Part shown: one piece after another, positions 7,550-15,556 of the stretch
Layout: every line of letters begins with the position of its first letter
Position numbering within the stretch: the stretch's first letter is position 1
NCBI GenBank assembly: GCA_902497145.1
Contig: CABVDR010000040.1
Span: 1 to 22,476 of the forward strand
From: an uncultured Oscillospiraceae bacterium
Lineage (GTDB): Bacteria; Bacillota; Clostridia; Oscillospirales; Oscillospiraceae
Direction of reading: 5' to 3'
Length of the DNA: 22,476 nucleotides
Notes under the pieces: model-generated
Databases searched by the model: none
The model's input: the letters and a program-made list of their open reading frames with translations, nothing else
Told to the model about the DNA's origin: nothing
Made by a program: the position numbers and the translations under genes

Positions 7550-8200
7550 TCAGGCCTTTAAAATCAGGTCCAGCAGTTCCTGGGGGGTGGAGACGATCAC
7601 GTCGGCTCCCGCAGCCTCCAGCTCCTCCCGGCTCCGGAAGCCCCATAGCACGCCGCAGCCCGTGAGGCCGCCGTTTTTCGCTGTGCGGATGTCCACGTTG
7701 CTGTCCCCCACAAACAGGGTATCCTCCCGGGTAGCCCCCAGGCAATCCATCAGCTTGTGCAGGAGGGTGGGATCCGGCTTGGTGGGCAGACCGGGCAGCG
7801 CTCCCTGGACCACGGGAAAAATTCCGGGATAGTAGTGCTCCACCACCGGACCGGCCATCACGTCCGCCTTGTTGGACAGCACCGCAATAGACACCCCCGC
7901 CGCACGCAGGGCCTTGGCCACTTCCGGCATACCCGCATAGGGGGCGGTCTTGTCCTCCTTGTGGACGCCGTACCAGTCCATAAACTCCCCATAAGCCTGG
8001 TCCAGCACCTCTTTGCTGGTCCCCTGGGGGGCGAAGCGCTCCACCAGCTTGGGGATGCCGTTGCCCACCATCAGCTTGAACTCATCCACCGTGTGGGTGG
8101 GCCAGCCGTGGAGGGAACACACGTGGTTGCCGGTGTCCGCCAGATCGTCGATGGTGTTCAGAAGGGTGCCGTCCAGATCAAAAATCACATGCTTGTACAT
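7550..8200 (-). CDS. HAD-family hydrolase, phosphoglycolate phosphatase-like
   Basis: This 216-residue HAD phosphatase has a helical cap (subclass I). The four motifs are intact: FDLDGT at 7-12 with nucleophile Asp8 and acid/base Asp10, VLSN at 107-110, Lys141 in TKPDP, and VGDSNVDI at 164-171. Overall similarity is to Gph/PpaX-type proteins that hydrolyse 2-phosphoglycolate or pyrophosphate. The true substrate cannot be assigned from sequence. The ATG at 8200 is 13 bases after the upstream stop, with GAGG slightly far (about 11 bases). It probably acts as a metabolite-repair or housekeeping phosphatase in this essential-gene operon. Confidence 0.9.
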   Translation of the reverse strand: MYKHVIFDLDGTLLNTIDDLADTGNHVCSLHGWPTHTVDEFKLMVGNGIPKLVERFAPQGTSKEVLDQAYGEFMDWYGVHKEDKTAPYAGMPEVAKALRAAGVSIAVLSNKADVMAGPVVEHYYPGIFPVVQGALPGLPTKPDPTLLHKLMDCLGATREDTLFVGDSNVDIRTAKNGGLTGCGVLWGFRSREELEAAGADVIVSTPQELLDLILKA

Positions 8201-8213
8201 GGCGCAGAAAACC

Positions 8214-8471
8214 TCACTCGTAAATGCCGATCTCCATGCCGCCGATCTCCACGGCGGTCTCCTTGGAAAAGCCAGCCCGCTGCAGATAGGCCTTCACCGC
8301 CATCTGGGCGTACTTGGGGTTGACCTTCTCATCCTCCAGCTCCAGGTCCAGCCGGAAATCCTCCCCGCCGCACACCACGCCGGTGTCGTCCAGCACCTCG
8401 TTGAGCTCGCCCACGAAGTCCTCCAGGCTCAGTCCGTCGGGCAGTTCCTTATAGTGGATATACAGTTCCAT
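8214..8471 (-). CDS. Small acidic hypothetical protein
   Basis: I do not recognise this 85-residue protein. It is acidic (many Glu/Asp) and has no membrane segment and no metal-binding motif. It starts MELYIHYKELPDGLSLEDF and has an apparent helix plus a central acidic stretch (LDLELEDEK, about 42-50). It is real coding DNA: AGGAG lies 8 bases before the ATG, codon use matches its neighbours, and it is spaced 21 bases after prfA and 13 bases before the HAD gene. Its position suggests a soluble cytosolic accessory protein, but no function is proposed. Confidence 0.75.
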   Translation of the reverse strand: MELYIHYKELPDGLSLEDFVGELNEVLDDTGVVCGGEDFRLDLELEDEKVNPKYAQMAVKAYLQRAGFSKETAVEIGGMEIGIYE

Positions 8472-8492
8472 GAAAATAACTCCTATCTGTGG

Positions 8493-9557
8493 TTAATTGG
8501 TATCTTCCGCCTGTAAACGCTCCGCCTGATCGGCGGCGGCCAGGGCGTCAATGACCTCATTGAGGTCGCCGTTCATAATGTTGTCGATCTTGTATAGGGT
8601 CAGGCCGATGCGGTGGTCGGTGACTCGACCCTGGGGGAAGTTGTAGGTGCGGATGCGCTCGTTGCGCATGCCGCTGCCCACCTGACTGCGCCGCTGGGCT
8701 GTGTACTCCCCCACAATTTTCTCCTGCTCCGCCTCGTAGAGCCGGGAGGCCAGAATGCGCATGGCCTTGTCCCGGTTCTGGAACTGGCTGCGCTCCTGCT
8801 GGCACTCCACCACAGTGCCCGTAGGCTTGTGGATGAGGCGTACGGCGGAGGAGGTCTTGTTGACGTGCTGGCCCCCTGCTCCCGAAGAGCGGAACACCTG
8901 CATCTCAATGTCGGCGGGGTTTAACTGCACGTCGGCAGTCTCCATCTCCGGGAGCACCGCCACGGTGGCGGTGGAGGTGTGCACCCGGCCGCCAGATTCT
9001 GTCTCCGGCACCCGCTGCACCCGGTGCACTCCGCTTTCAAATTTTAAGCGGGAGTAGGCGCCGTCCCCTTCAATCGTAAAGGAAATTTCCTTCACCCCAC
9101 CTAATTCTGTTTCGTTGACACTGTCCACCTCGGTTTTCCAGTGGTTGGCCTCGGCGAACATAGAGTACATGCGGTACAGGGAGTGGGCAAATAGGGCGGC
9201 CTCCTCGCCGCCCACCCCGGCCCGGATCTCCACGATGACGTTTTTGTCGTCGTTGGGGTCCTTGGGCAGCAGCAGGATCTTCAATTCCTGCTCCAGCCGC
9301 TCCAAATCCTCCTTGGATTGCTGCCACTCCTCCTGGGCCAGCTCCTTCATCTCCGGATCACTCAGCAGGCTCTCCGCCTCCTGGTGGCGCTGCTGGGCCT
9401 GGAGAAAGCTGCGGTAGGTTTCCACCAGAGGTTGGAGCTCCGCCTGCTCCTTATTCAGTTTGGCCACCAGGGCCGGGTCCTCGTAGGTCTCGGAGGCACC
9501 CAGGCGGGCTTCGATCTGGCTGTATTTGGCCTCAATGGCGGCCAGCTTGTCCTGCAT
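8493..9557 (-). CDS. prfA: Peptide chain release factor 1
   Basis: RF1 recognises UAA and UAG and triggers peptidyl-tRNA hydrolysis on the ribosome. At 354 residues the length is normal. The catalytic GGQ loop is at 228-230 (SSGAGGQHVNKTSSAVRL). The stop-codon tripeptide of the PxT type reads PET at 184-186 in RVPETESGG, where PAT or PVT is more usual. It is clearly not the RF2 SPF motif. The N-terminal domain 1 is a helical coiled segment rich in Gln/Glu. The ATG at 9557 has AGGAGG 7 bases upstream. The RF methyltransferase gene prmC, often next to prfA, is not here. Confidence 0.96.
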   Translation of the reverse strand: MQDKLAAIEAKYSQIEARLGASETYEDPALVAKLNKEQAELQPLVETYRSFLQAQQRHQEAESLLSDPEMKELAQEEWQQSKEDLERLEQELKILLLPKDPNDDKNVIVEIRAGVGGEEAALFAHSLYRMYSMFAEANHWKTEVDSVNETELGGVKEISFTIEGDGAYSRLKFESGVHRVQRVPETESGGRVHTSTATVAVLPEMETADVQLNPADIEMQVFRSSGAGGQHVNKTSSAVRLIHKPTGTVVECQQERSQFQNRDKAMRILASRLYEAEQEKIVGEYTAQRRSQVGSGMRNERIRTYNFPQGRVTDHRIGLTLYKIDNIMNGDLNEVIDALAAADQAERLQAEDTN

Positions 9558-9598
9558 AGAGAAACCTCCTGTCTATCATCCTTACACATTGTTACGTT

Positions 9599-10222
9599 TT
9601 AATTCCCACGATCCAGCAGGAAAGACTTCACCAGGGCCAGGGGCTCCCGGATGTACATTTGGATCCGGGAGGGAATGTGGGTGGTAGGGGCAGCCAGGGT
9701 AGACACTGAGCCGTAGCCAAAGCGTTCAGCCAACATCCGAGACCGGGTGAGGTGGAACCCATTGGACACCACCAGCACCCCCTCCTCCCCCACGTCAATT
9801 CCCTGCTCTTTCAGCAGCTCCCGGGAGCAGATGAGATTTTCCTTGGTGTTGCTGGATTCATCCTCCAGTAAAATCTGGTTGGGGTCCACGCCGCCCTCCT
9901 CCAGATAGTCCGCCATACAGGCGGCCTCGGAGGTGGGCTCATTGCTCCCCTGTCCCCCGGACACCACCACCGTCATCTCCGGGTGGTCCTCCAGATAGTC
10001 CAGAGCAGTGTCCAGCCGGTCCTGCAAGAGGATAGAGGGCTCGCCTCCAGGCATCACCCGGCAGCCCAGAATGATCATCACCTGGGGGTCCCCCGACACA
10101 TGGTCGTAGGCCCCGTACATCACCGCTCCGAACAGTCCGGCAAAGCACAAGATTCCCACCAGCACCAGGGCCAAAAGTACCTTGAGCCAGGGTTTGGGCT
10201 GCTTTCCACGGTATCCTGCCAT
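9599..10222 (-). CDS. YdcF/SanA-like DUF218 membrane-anchored protein
   Basis: This 207-residue protein has one N-terminal membrane segment (about 13-37) after a Lys/Arg-rich head and then a DUF218 domain (about 47-190). Family motifs are visible: ILGCRV (51-56), SGGQGSNEPTSEA (88-100), LEDESSNTKENL (119-130) and SNGFHLTRSRMLAERFG. Relatives include SanA, ElyC and YdcF, linked to envelope integrity and lipid-carrier or cell-wall steps. The biochemical role of this one is unknown. Location between the ABC-F and prfA genes, downstream of ddl and murF, fits an envelope link. AGGAGG precedes the ATG at 7 bases. By topology the domain probably lies outside the membrane. Confidence 0.88.
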   Translation of the reverse strand: MAGYRGKQPKPWLKVLLALVLVGILCFAGLFGAVMYGAYDHVSGDPQVMIILGCRVMPGGEPSILLQDRLDTALDYLEDHPEMTVVVSGGQGSNEPTSEAACMADYLEEGGVDPNQILLEDESSNTKENLICSRELLKEQGIDVGEEGVLVVSNGFHLTRSRMLAERFGYGSVSTLAAPTTHIPSRIQMYIREPLALVKSFLLDRGN

Positions 10223-10241
10223 GCTTGGGCCTCCTATCTGT

Positions 10242-12164
10242 TTAACCCTCGCCCCGGGCCTCCTCCAGCTGGGCAGATAACTCCTCCCAGCGGCCGTAGA
10301 GCTTCAAAATTTCCTCCTCCAGGGCCTCCTTTTGCTCATACAGCTCCTGGAGCTTCAAATAGTCGGCGGAGGCCTCCTCCATCTGCTGGGTGAGGTCATA
10401 CATCTGCTCTTCCGCCTTGCCCACTGCTCGCTCGGCGGCGGCCACCTCTTTTTCCAGCATCTTGGTGCCGCCGGGGCGCTTGGGCTTCTCCTTTTTCTCC
10501 GCTGGAGCCTTGGCAGTCTGCACAGGAGCGGCAGCGGCCGCCTTGCTGAACAGCCCCTTAGCCCGAGCGGACTGGAACTCCTCATAGGTGCCCTTGAAAT
10601 CGGTGATGTGCCCATCCTCCAGCATCCAGATGCGGGTGGCAAAGCGCTCGATGAAGTAACGGTCGTGGGAGACAAAGAGCAGGTTGCCCTCGTACTCCTC
10701 CACCGCCTCCTCAATCCACTCCCGGCTCTGAATGTCCAGGTGGTTGGTGGGCTCGTCCAGGATGAGCAGATTGATCTTCGCGTCCATGAGCATACACAGC
10801 CGCAGGCGGCTCTGCTCGCCGCCGGACAGGGCGGAGACGGGCTTGAACACATCCTCTCCCCGGAACTTGAAGGCCGCTAACCGGTTGCGGGCGGTCTGGG
10901 CGGTACAATCCAGGTCGTAGAGCATGGTGTCCACCAGGTTGCGCTCGGGGTGGCTGAAGTGGATGATCTGGGGCAGGTAGCCGATTTTCACCGTGGGACC
11001 CACGCGGAGCTTGCCGCTGTCGGGCTCCTCCTCCCCCATCAGGATCTTAATGAGAGTGGACTTGCCTGTGCCGTTGTCACCTAGCAGGGCGATGCGCTCG
11101 CCCCCTGCCACCTCCAGGTTCACATCGGAGAAAAGAGTACGATCTCCAAAGGACTTTTTCAGGTTCTTAATGGTAAGAACCTCATCCCCCCGGAACTCCC
11201 GCTCCCCAAAGCGCACCTCCATCTTCCGCTCCTTCTTGGGGCGGTCGGTGACCCGCATGCGCTCAATGCGCTTCTCCATGGACTGAGCCCGCTTGAAGGT
11301 CTTGTCCATGCCCGAGTAAGCCCAGGTGCGCAGCTGTTCGGCGGCCTTCTCCAACTGCTGGATCTTGGCCTGCTCTTTTTCGTACTGCTTGAGCTTTTCC
11401 TCGTACCGCCGCTCCTTTTCCACAGCGTAGAAGCTGTAATTGCCGGAGTAAAACTCCGCCTTGCCCTCCTGGATCTCAATGATCCGGTCCACCACCTTGT
11501 CCAAAAAGTAGCGGTCATGGGAGACGGTGAGCACAGTGCCCTTGAATTTCTCCAGATACTCCTCCAGCCACTCGGTGGCCCGAAGGTCCAGGTGGTTGGT
11601 AGGCTCGTCCAGCAGGAGGATGTCGGTGTCCTCCAGAATGAGGCGGGCCAGGTTTACCCGGGTCTTTTCCCCGCCGGAGAGCTTGTCGAAGAGCTGCTCC
11701 CGCATGGCCTGAGGAATGGACAGGCCGTTGCAGACCTTGTTGGTCTTGGTCTGGGTGTCATAGCCGCCCGCGGCCTCAAAGGCGGCGGTGAGCTTGTCGT
11801 ACCGGCTCATCACCGCCGGGTCTGTGTTCCCCTGGGCCATCTCCGTGGCAAGCTGGGTCATCTCCCCCTCCATGCGGTGCAGAGGTTCGAAGGCAGTAGC
11901 CAGTACGTCCTCCACGGTATAGCCCGCAGGGTAAACAGGGATCTGGGAGATGAGGCCCAGCCGCTTTCCAGGGGCCAGCACCACATCTCCCTCGTCGTAG
12001 TCCATGACCCCGGTGAGGATGCGGAGCAGGGTGGTCTTGCCGCAGCCGTTAGGCCCCAGCAGGCCCACCCGCTCCCCCGTGTCCACCTGGAAGGTCAGGC
12101 CATTTAATATTTTGTTGCCAACCTCAAATTCTTTGACCAGGTTGGATACGGAAATGTCGATCAT
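10242..12164 (-). CDS. ABC-F family ATP-binding protein (translation/ribosome-associated type)
   Basis: This 640-residue protein has two ABC ATPase domains and no membrane segments, which is the ABC-F plan of ribosome-binding translation factors (EttA, Uup, YdiF and antibiotic-resistance types). Domain 1 has Walker A GPNGCGKTT (37-45), signature LSGGE (162-166) and Walker B with DEPTNHLD (186-193). The charged inter-domain linker that reaches toward the P-site tRNA spans about 240-320. Domain 2 has Walker A GDNGTGKST (362-370), signature LSGGE (446-450) and DEPTNHLD (470-477). The C-terminus has an Ala/Lys-rich spacer followed by a coiled coil (about 565-635), as in Uup/YdiF. The start ATG follows AAGAGGA. 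Resistance function cannot be claimed; a housekeeping role is the simpler reading given its operon with prfA and cell-wall genes. Confidence 0.93.
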   Translation of the reverse strand: MIDISVSNLVKEFEVGNKILNGLTFQVDTGERVGLLGPNGCGKTTLLRILTGVMDYDEGDVVLAPGKRLGLISQIPVYPAGYTVEDVLATAFEPLHRMEGEMTQLATEMAQGNTDPAVMSRYDKLTAAFEAAGGYDTQTKTNKVCNGLSIPQAMREQLFDKLSGGEKTRVNLARLILEDTDILLLDEPTNHLDLRATEWLEEYLEKFKGTVLTVSHDRYFLDKVVDRIIEIQEGKAEFYSGNYSFYAVEKERRYEEKLKQYEKEQAKIQQLEKAAEQLRTWAYSGMDKTFKRAQSMEKRIERMRVTDRPKKERKMEVRFGEREFRGDEVLTIKNLKKSFGDRTLFSDVNLEVAGGERIALLGDNGTGKSTLIKILMGEEEPDSGKLRVGPTVKIGYLPQIIHFSHPERNLVDTMLYDLDCTAQTARNRLAAFKFRGEDVFKPVSALSGGEQSRLRLCMLMDAKINLLILDEPTNHLDIQSREWIEEAVEEYEGNLLFVSHDRYFIERFATRIWMLEDGHITDFKGTYEEFQSARAKGLFSKAAAAAPVQTAKAPAEKKEKPKRPGGTKMLEKEVAAAERAVGKAEEQMYDLTQQMEEASADYLKLQELYEQKEALEEEILKLYGRWEELSAQLEEARGEG

Positions 12165-12192
12165 AACGTCCTCTTATCTCTATCTTGGAAAT

Positions 12193-13578
12193 TCAGCAAA
12201 GAGTCAGCAACTGGGCGGTCAGCTCCTCCAGGGCCATGCCCCGGGAAGCCTTCACCAGAATGGTGCTGTCCGGGCGCACCACCTGAGGCAGTACCACCTT
12301 GGCCGCCTCCTTGTCCGCACAGGAGTAGACCATGGGCACGCCCGCCTCCCGGGCGCCCTGAGCCATGTGCTCAGACAGCTTGCCCACGGCCACCAGGCAG
12401 TCGATGCCCCGTTTGCCCAGGTACTCGCCTACCCCGGCGTGGAGGGCGGGGGCGTAGGGACCCAGTTCGAACATGTCGCCCAGCACCGCCACCTTCCACT
12501 TGCTCTTGGTGTCGGCCAGCACACTGATGGCCGCCCGCATGGACTGGGGGTTGGCGTTGTAGGCGTCGTCCAGGATGGTGACATCCCCCTCACGCTGGAT
12601 GATGTTCATCCGCATGCGGGTAGGCACAAAACGGGCGATGCCGTCCTCGATCTGGTCGGGAGTGATGCCAAAGTGCTCCCCCACGGACGAAGCGATGAGA
12701 GTGGGATAGATCATATGCTCCCCCAGGGCAGGGATGGTGACCTCCCGCTCCATGTTGGGGGTGGTGATGTGACAGTGGATGTGGCTGACTCCGTCGCCGC
12801 CGGTGACCTGGGCGCGATAGTCCGCCTCCTCCGCCTTGCCGCAGAACACCGCCGGCACCGGAGTCTTGCCCCGGAGGGTGGTGAGCATGGGGTCGTCGGC
12901 GTTGAGGATGACCAGGCCATTTTCCTTGCGGATGTTGGGCAGCAGCTCGCACTTGGCCTTAAAAATGTTCTCCCGGCTGCCCAGCTTCTCAATGTGAGCG
13001 TCGCCGATGTTGGTGATGACTCCCACCTCGGGGCGGACGATGTCGCTGAGGTAGTCGATCTCGCCCAGTTTATCCATGCCCATCTCCAGCACGCCCACCT
13101 GATGGGTGTGGTCCAGACGCAGGAGAGTCAGGGGCAGGCCGATGTTGTTATTAAAATTGCCCTCGGTTTTCAGCACCTTGTACTTCACCGACAGCACCGC
13201 CGCGATCATATCCTTGGCCGTGGTCTTGCCCACGCTGCCGGTGATGCCCACAAAGGGAATCTGAAAGCGGTTTTTATACCAGGCGGCCAGATCCCGCAGG
13301 GCCCGCTCCGTGTTGCCTACCTGGATATAGAACTTGTCCTCCCGGTAGTCGGTGCGCACCCGGGCGGTGAGACAGCCCGCTGCCCCCGCCTCCAGGGCGG
13401 AGTTAATGTAGGCATGGCCGTCAAACCGCTCCCCCACCAGGGGGATGAACAGGGAGCCGGGATGGATGTCCCGGCTGTCGGTATCTACGCCGTTGATGGG
13501 ACAGTCCAGATTTTGGTTGGTACCCAGCAGGGTGCCGTGCACCGCCTCCAGCAGTTGGCCGACTGTGATGGTCTCCAT
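12193..13578 (-). CDS. murF: UDP-N-acetylmuramoyl-tripeptide--D-alanyl-D-alanine ligase
   Basis: MurF adds the D-Ala-D-Ala dipeptide to the UDP-MurNAc-tripeptide in the cytosol, the step right after Ddl. At 461 residues it has the three Mur-ligase domains. The N-terminal substrate domain (about 1-105) contains VDTDSRDIHPGSLFIPL. The central ATPase has P-loop GITGSVGKTT at 111-120, followed by EGNFNNNIGLPLTLL. The C-terminal domain has LDDAYNANPQSM near 350 and LGDMFELG. The start is 4 bases after the ddl stop, so the two genes are translationally coupled and encode consecutive reactions. Confidence 0.96.
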   Translation of the reverse strand: METITVGQLLEAVHGTLLGTNQNLDCPINGVDTDSRDIHPGSLFIPLVGERFDGHAYINSALEAGAAGCLTARVRTDYREDKFYIQVGNTERALRDLAAWYKNRFQIPFVGITGSVGKTTAKDMIAAVLSVKYKVLKTEGNFNNNIGLPLTLLRLDHTHQVGVLEMGMDKLGEIDYLSDIVRPEVGVITNIGDAHIEKLGSRENIFKAKCELLPNIRKENGLVILNADDPMLTTLRGKTPVPAVFCGKAEEADYRAQVTGGDGVSHIHCHITTPNMEREVTIPALGEHMIYPTLIASSVGEHFGITPDQIEDGIARFVPTRMRMNIIQREGDVTILDDAYNANPQSMRAAISVLADTKSKWKVAVLGDMFELGPYAPALHAGVGEYLGKRGIDCLVAVGKLSEHMAQGAREAGVPMVYSCADKEAAKVVLPQVVRPDSTILVKASRGMALEELTAQLLTLC

Positions 13579-13582
13579 GTCC

Positions 13583-14632
13583 TTACGCTCCTTCCTTGCG
13601 GGCCTTCAGGGACGAGGCTACAATGGTCTCACACAGGGTGGCGTAGTCCATACCCACTGCCGCCGCCTCCTGGGGCACCAGGCTGGTGGGAGTCATGCCG
13701 GGCAGGGTGTTGATCTCCAGGAAGTAGGCCTCGCCGTCCTCCGTGACGATGAAATCGGCCCGGGCGTACACCGCCAGACCCACCTCTTCAAACACGGTCA
13801 CCGCCGCGTCGCCTACCATCTTTTCCCACTCCGGGGGAATTTCGGCGGGGCACACCTCTTTGGCGGCGCCGGGCTGATACTTGTTGGCATAGTCGTAGAA
13901 GTCAGCCTGAGGGATGATCTCAATGGAGGGCAGAGCCTTTCCGTTGAGCACAGCCACTTGGATCTCCCGGCCCTTGATATACTGCTCCAGCACGGTGCGG
14001 CCACCCAGACGGATGCTCTCCTCCAGCCCCCGGCGCAGGTCGTCCTTGGTGTGGGCAATGGTCACGCCGATGGAGGACCCGTTGGCAATGGGCTTGACTA
14101 CCACAGGCAGCTGGGTGCTCTCCATCAGCTCCTCCAGGTTTTCCGCCGTCACGGTGACGGTGCGCCAGCTGGGGGTACGCACCTTGCCGGCCACCAGACG
14201 CTTAGTCATGTCCTTGTCCATAGCGATCGCGGAGCCCAGGCAGCCCGAACCGGTATAGGGTATGCCCATCAGATCCAAAGTGGCCTGGATGCGGCCGTCC
14301 TCACCGCAGGCCCCGTGAAGGGCCAGGTAGACCACGTCGGCCTGGGCACACAGCTCCAGCACCCCCTGCCCGATGGCGGAGGGACTGGTGTCCTTCCGGC
14401 TCTGGCGCACCTGGGCCAAATCGGGGGCCTCGGGGCTGACTTTCTTAAACGCCTGAGGAATGGGGGCCTCGAAGGGGTCTACCGTGCGATCCGTGCCCTC
14501 CACCCCAAAAAACAGGTCCATCAGGGCCACCTTGTGCCCCTTGGAGCGCAGTGCCTCGCACACCATGGCGCCCGAGGACAGAGATACGTTGCGCTCCGGG
14601 CTGAGACCGCCGGCCAATACCACTATTTTCAT
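13583..14632 (-). CDS. ddl: D-alanine--D-alanine ligase
   Basis: This ATP-grasp enzyme makes D-Ala-D-Ala for peptidoglycan. At 349 residues it shows GGLSPERNVSLSSG (8-21), HGACGEDG (106-113), the ATP-grasp Lys in VVVKPIANGSSIGV (177-190), and EINTLPGM (306-313). The omega-loop reads FYDYANKY (245-252), keeping the Lys-Tyr pair that marks true D-Ala:D-Ala ligases instead of the D-lactate (VanA-type) or D-serine forms. A vancomycin-resistant precursor is therefore not predicted. The ATG at 14632 has GAGGTG upstream. It leads the ten-gene run down to 4471, with candidate promoters in the 125 bases before it. Confidence 0.96.
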   Translation of the reverse strand: MKIVVLAGGLSPERNVSLSSGAMVCEALRSKGHKVALMDLFFGVEGTDRTVDPFEAPIPQAFKKVSPEAPDLAQVRQSRKDTSPSAIGQGVLELCAQADVVYLALHGACGEDGRIQATLDLMGIPYTGSGCLGSAIAMDKDMTKRLVAGKVRTPSWRTVTVTAENLEELMESTQLPVVVKPIANGSSIGVTIAHTKDDLRRGLEESIRLGGRTVLEQYIKGREIQVAVLNGKALPSIEIIPQADFYDYANKYQPGAAKEVCPAEIPPEWEKMVGDAAVTVFEEVGLAVYARADFIVTEDGEAYFLEINTLPGMTPTSLVPQEAAAVGMDYATLCETIVASSLKARKEGA

Positions 14633-14693
14633 CTTCTACACCTCATTTAGAGATCAAAAATCCGTGCTGGTATATTCTACACGCTAATGTTTT

Positions 14694-14722
14694 ATTTTAG
14701 CACAGGCAAAATCAATACACAA
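14694..14722 (-). promoter_or_regulatory. Candidate promoter of the ddl-murF run
   Basis: On the minus strand TTGTGT (14722-14717) and TAAAAT (14699-14694) are spaced by 17 bases. A second -10-like TAGAAT lies at 14679-14674 without a convincing -35. This AT-rich gap between nif3 and ddl is the only plausible place for the operon promoter. Confidence 0.45.
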
Positions 14723-14754
14723 GGAGCGTCGACGATTTTCCTGCCTGTTTTTTC
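14702..14754 (+). repeat. Interrupted inverted repeat with a plus-strand T run
   Basis: ACAGGC (14702-14707) and AAAATC (14708-14713) are mirrored by GATTTT (14734-14739) and GCCTGT (14743-14748). A 3-base bulge and a 20-base loop interrupt it, and a run of T follows to 14753. Read on plus it looks like a weak terminator, but no plus-strand gene precedes it. It overlaps the candidate ddl promoter. Confidence 0.35.
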
Positions 14755-14758
14755 CGCC

Positions 14759-15556
14759 TCACACGCAGGCGTAGGCCTCTTTGTGCCGGTGGGACACCAG
14801 TACTGTCACGTCGGGGAACTGACTGGTCAGATACTGGGCGATCTTGGCGCAGATCACGTTTTCGGTGGCGTAGTGGCCTGCATCCATCAGGTTCAGCCCC
14901 ATGGCCCGGGCCTCCAGGAACTGGTCATACTTCACGTCGGCGGTGACAAAGGTGTCGCAGCCCATGGCCACCGCGTCGGCCAGCATGGAGCCGCAGGAGC
15001 CTCCGCCCACTGCCACCCGGCGCACGGGACGTCCGCCGTCTGTAAAGCGCACCCCAGCGCCTCCCAGCAGCATCTTTACCCGCCCGGCATAGTCCGCCGC
15101 GCTCATGCCAGGCTGATGGCACATACCCACCCGGCCAATGCCGTAGGTGCGGCCCTTCCGGTCCACTCCGTCGGGATGAAGCTGCCCCACCTCCTGCAGG
15201 CCCAGGGCCTGAGCCAGACAGTCATTTACCCCGTCCTGGGCGGCGTCCAGGTTGGTGTGGCAGCAGATGGCGGCAATCTTTCCCTCTGTAAGGGCCAGCA
15301 GGGTCCGTCCGGTGACTGTCTCATCGGTGATCGCCTTGGCGGGGTGGAAGATCACCGGGTGGTGGGATACGATAAGCTGACAGCCCAGCTTCTCCGCTTC
15401 CTCCACAACATCCTGGGTGATGTCCAGGGCCACCAGCACCTTATCCACTGCCGCGTCCCTGTGGCCCACCAGAAAGCCCGCGTTGTCAAAATCCATCTGG
15501 GTCTCAAAGGGGGCCCACTCGTCCATTGCACGGTAAAAATCCTTTACACTTGCCAT
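14759..15556 (-). CDS. Nif3-like dinuclear metal centre protein (YqfO/YbgI family)
   Basis: This 265-residue member of the Nif3 family (NIF3/DUF34, often labelled GTP cyclohydrolase I type 2 homologue) has an unsettled cellular role. Probable metal ligands are His65-His66 in VSHHPVIF, Asp104 in CHTNLDA, and His228 with Glu232 in DAGHYATEN. It is the short form: the PII-like insert found in the roughly 370-residue Bacillus YqfO is absent. ATG at 15556 is chosen over an in-frame GTG at 15565 because GAGGAG sits 8 bases before the ATG but would abut the GTG. The start overlaps the end of trmK by 13 bases, the conserved trmK-yqfO arrangement of Firmicutes. Confidence 0.92.
   Translation of the reverse strand: MASVKDFYRAMDEWAPFETQMDFDNAGFLVGHRDAAVDKVLVALDITQDVVEEAEKLGCQLIVSHHPVIFHPAKAITDETVTGRTLLALTEGKIAAICCHTNLDAAQDGVNDCLAQALGLQEVGQLHPDGVDRKGRTYGIGRVGMCHQPGMSAADYAGRVKMLLGGAGVRFTDGGRPVRRVAVGGGSCGSMLADAVAMGCDTFVTADVKYDQFLEARAMGLNLMDAGHYATENVICAKIAQYLTSQFPDVTVLVSHRHKEAYACV

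Noticed and set aside
10242..12164. ABC-F antibiotic-resistance determinant
   Set aside because: The C-terminal coiled coil, linker and housekeeping operon context fit a Uup/YdiF-like cellular factor. No resistance-type leader peptide or attenuator precedes it.
12004..13713. A 569-codon open frame on the plus strand opposite murF
   Set aside because: It is antisense to murF and has the same His/Gly/Leu/Gln-rich shadow composition. It shows no motif or promoter.
13833..13898. Possible VanA-like (D-Ala:D-Lac) ligase specificity
   Set aside because: The omega-loop FYDYANKY keeps the Lys-Tyr pair of D-Ala:D-Ala ligases, and no vanH/vanX-type genes are nearby.
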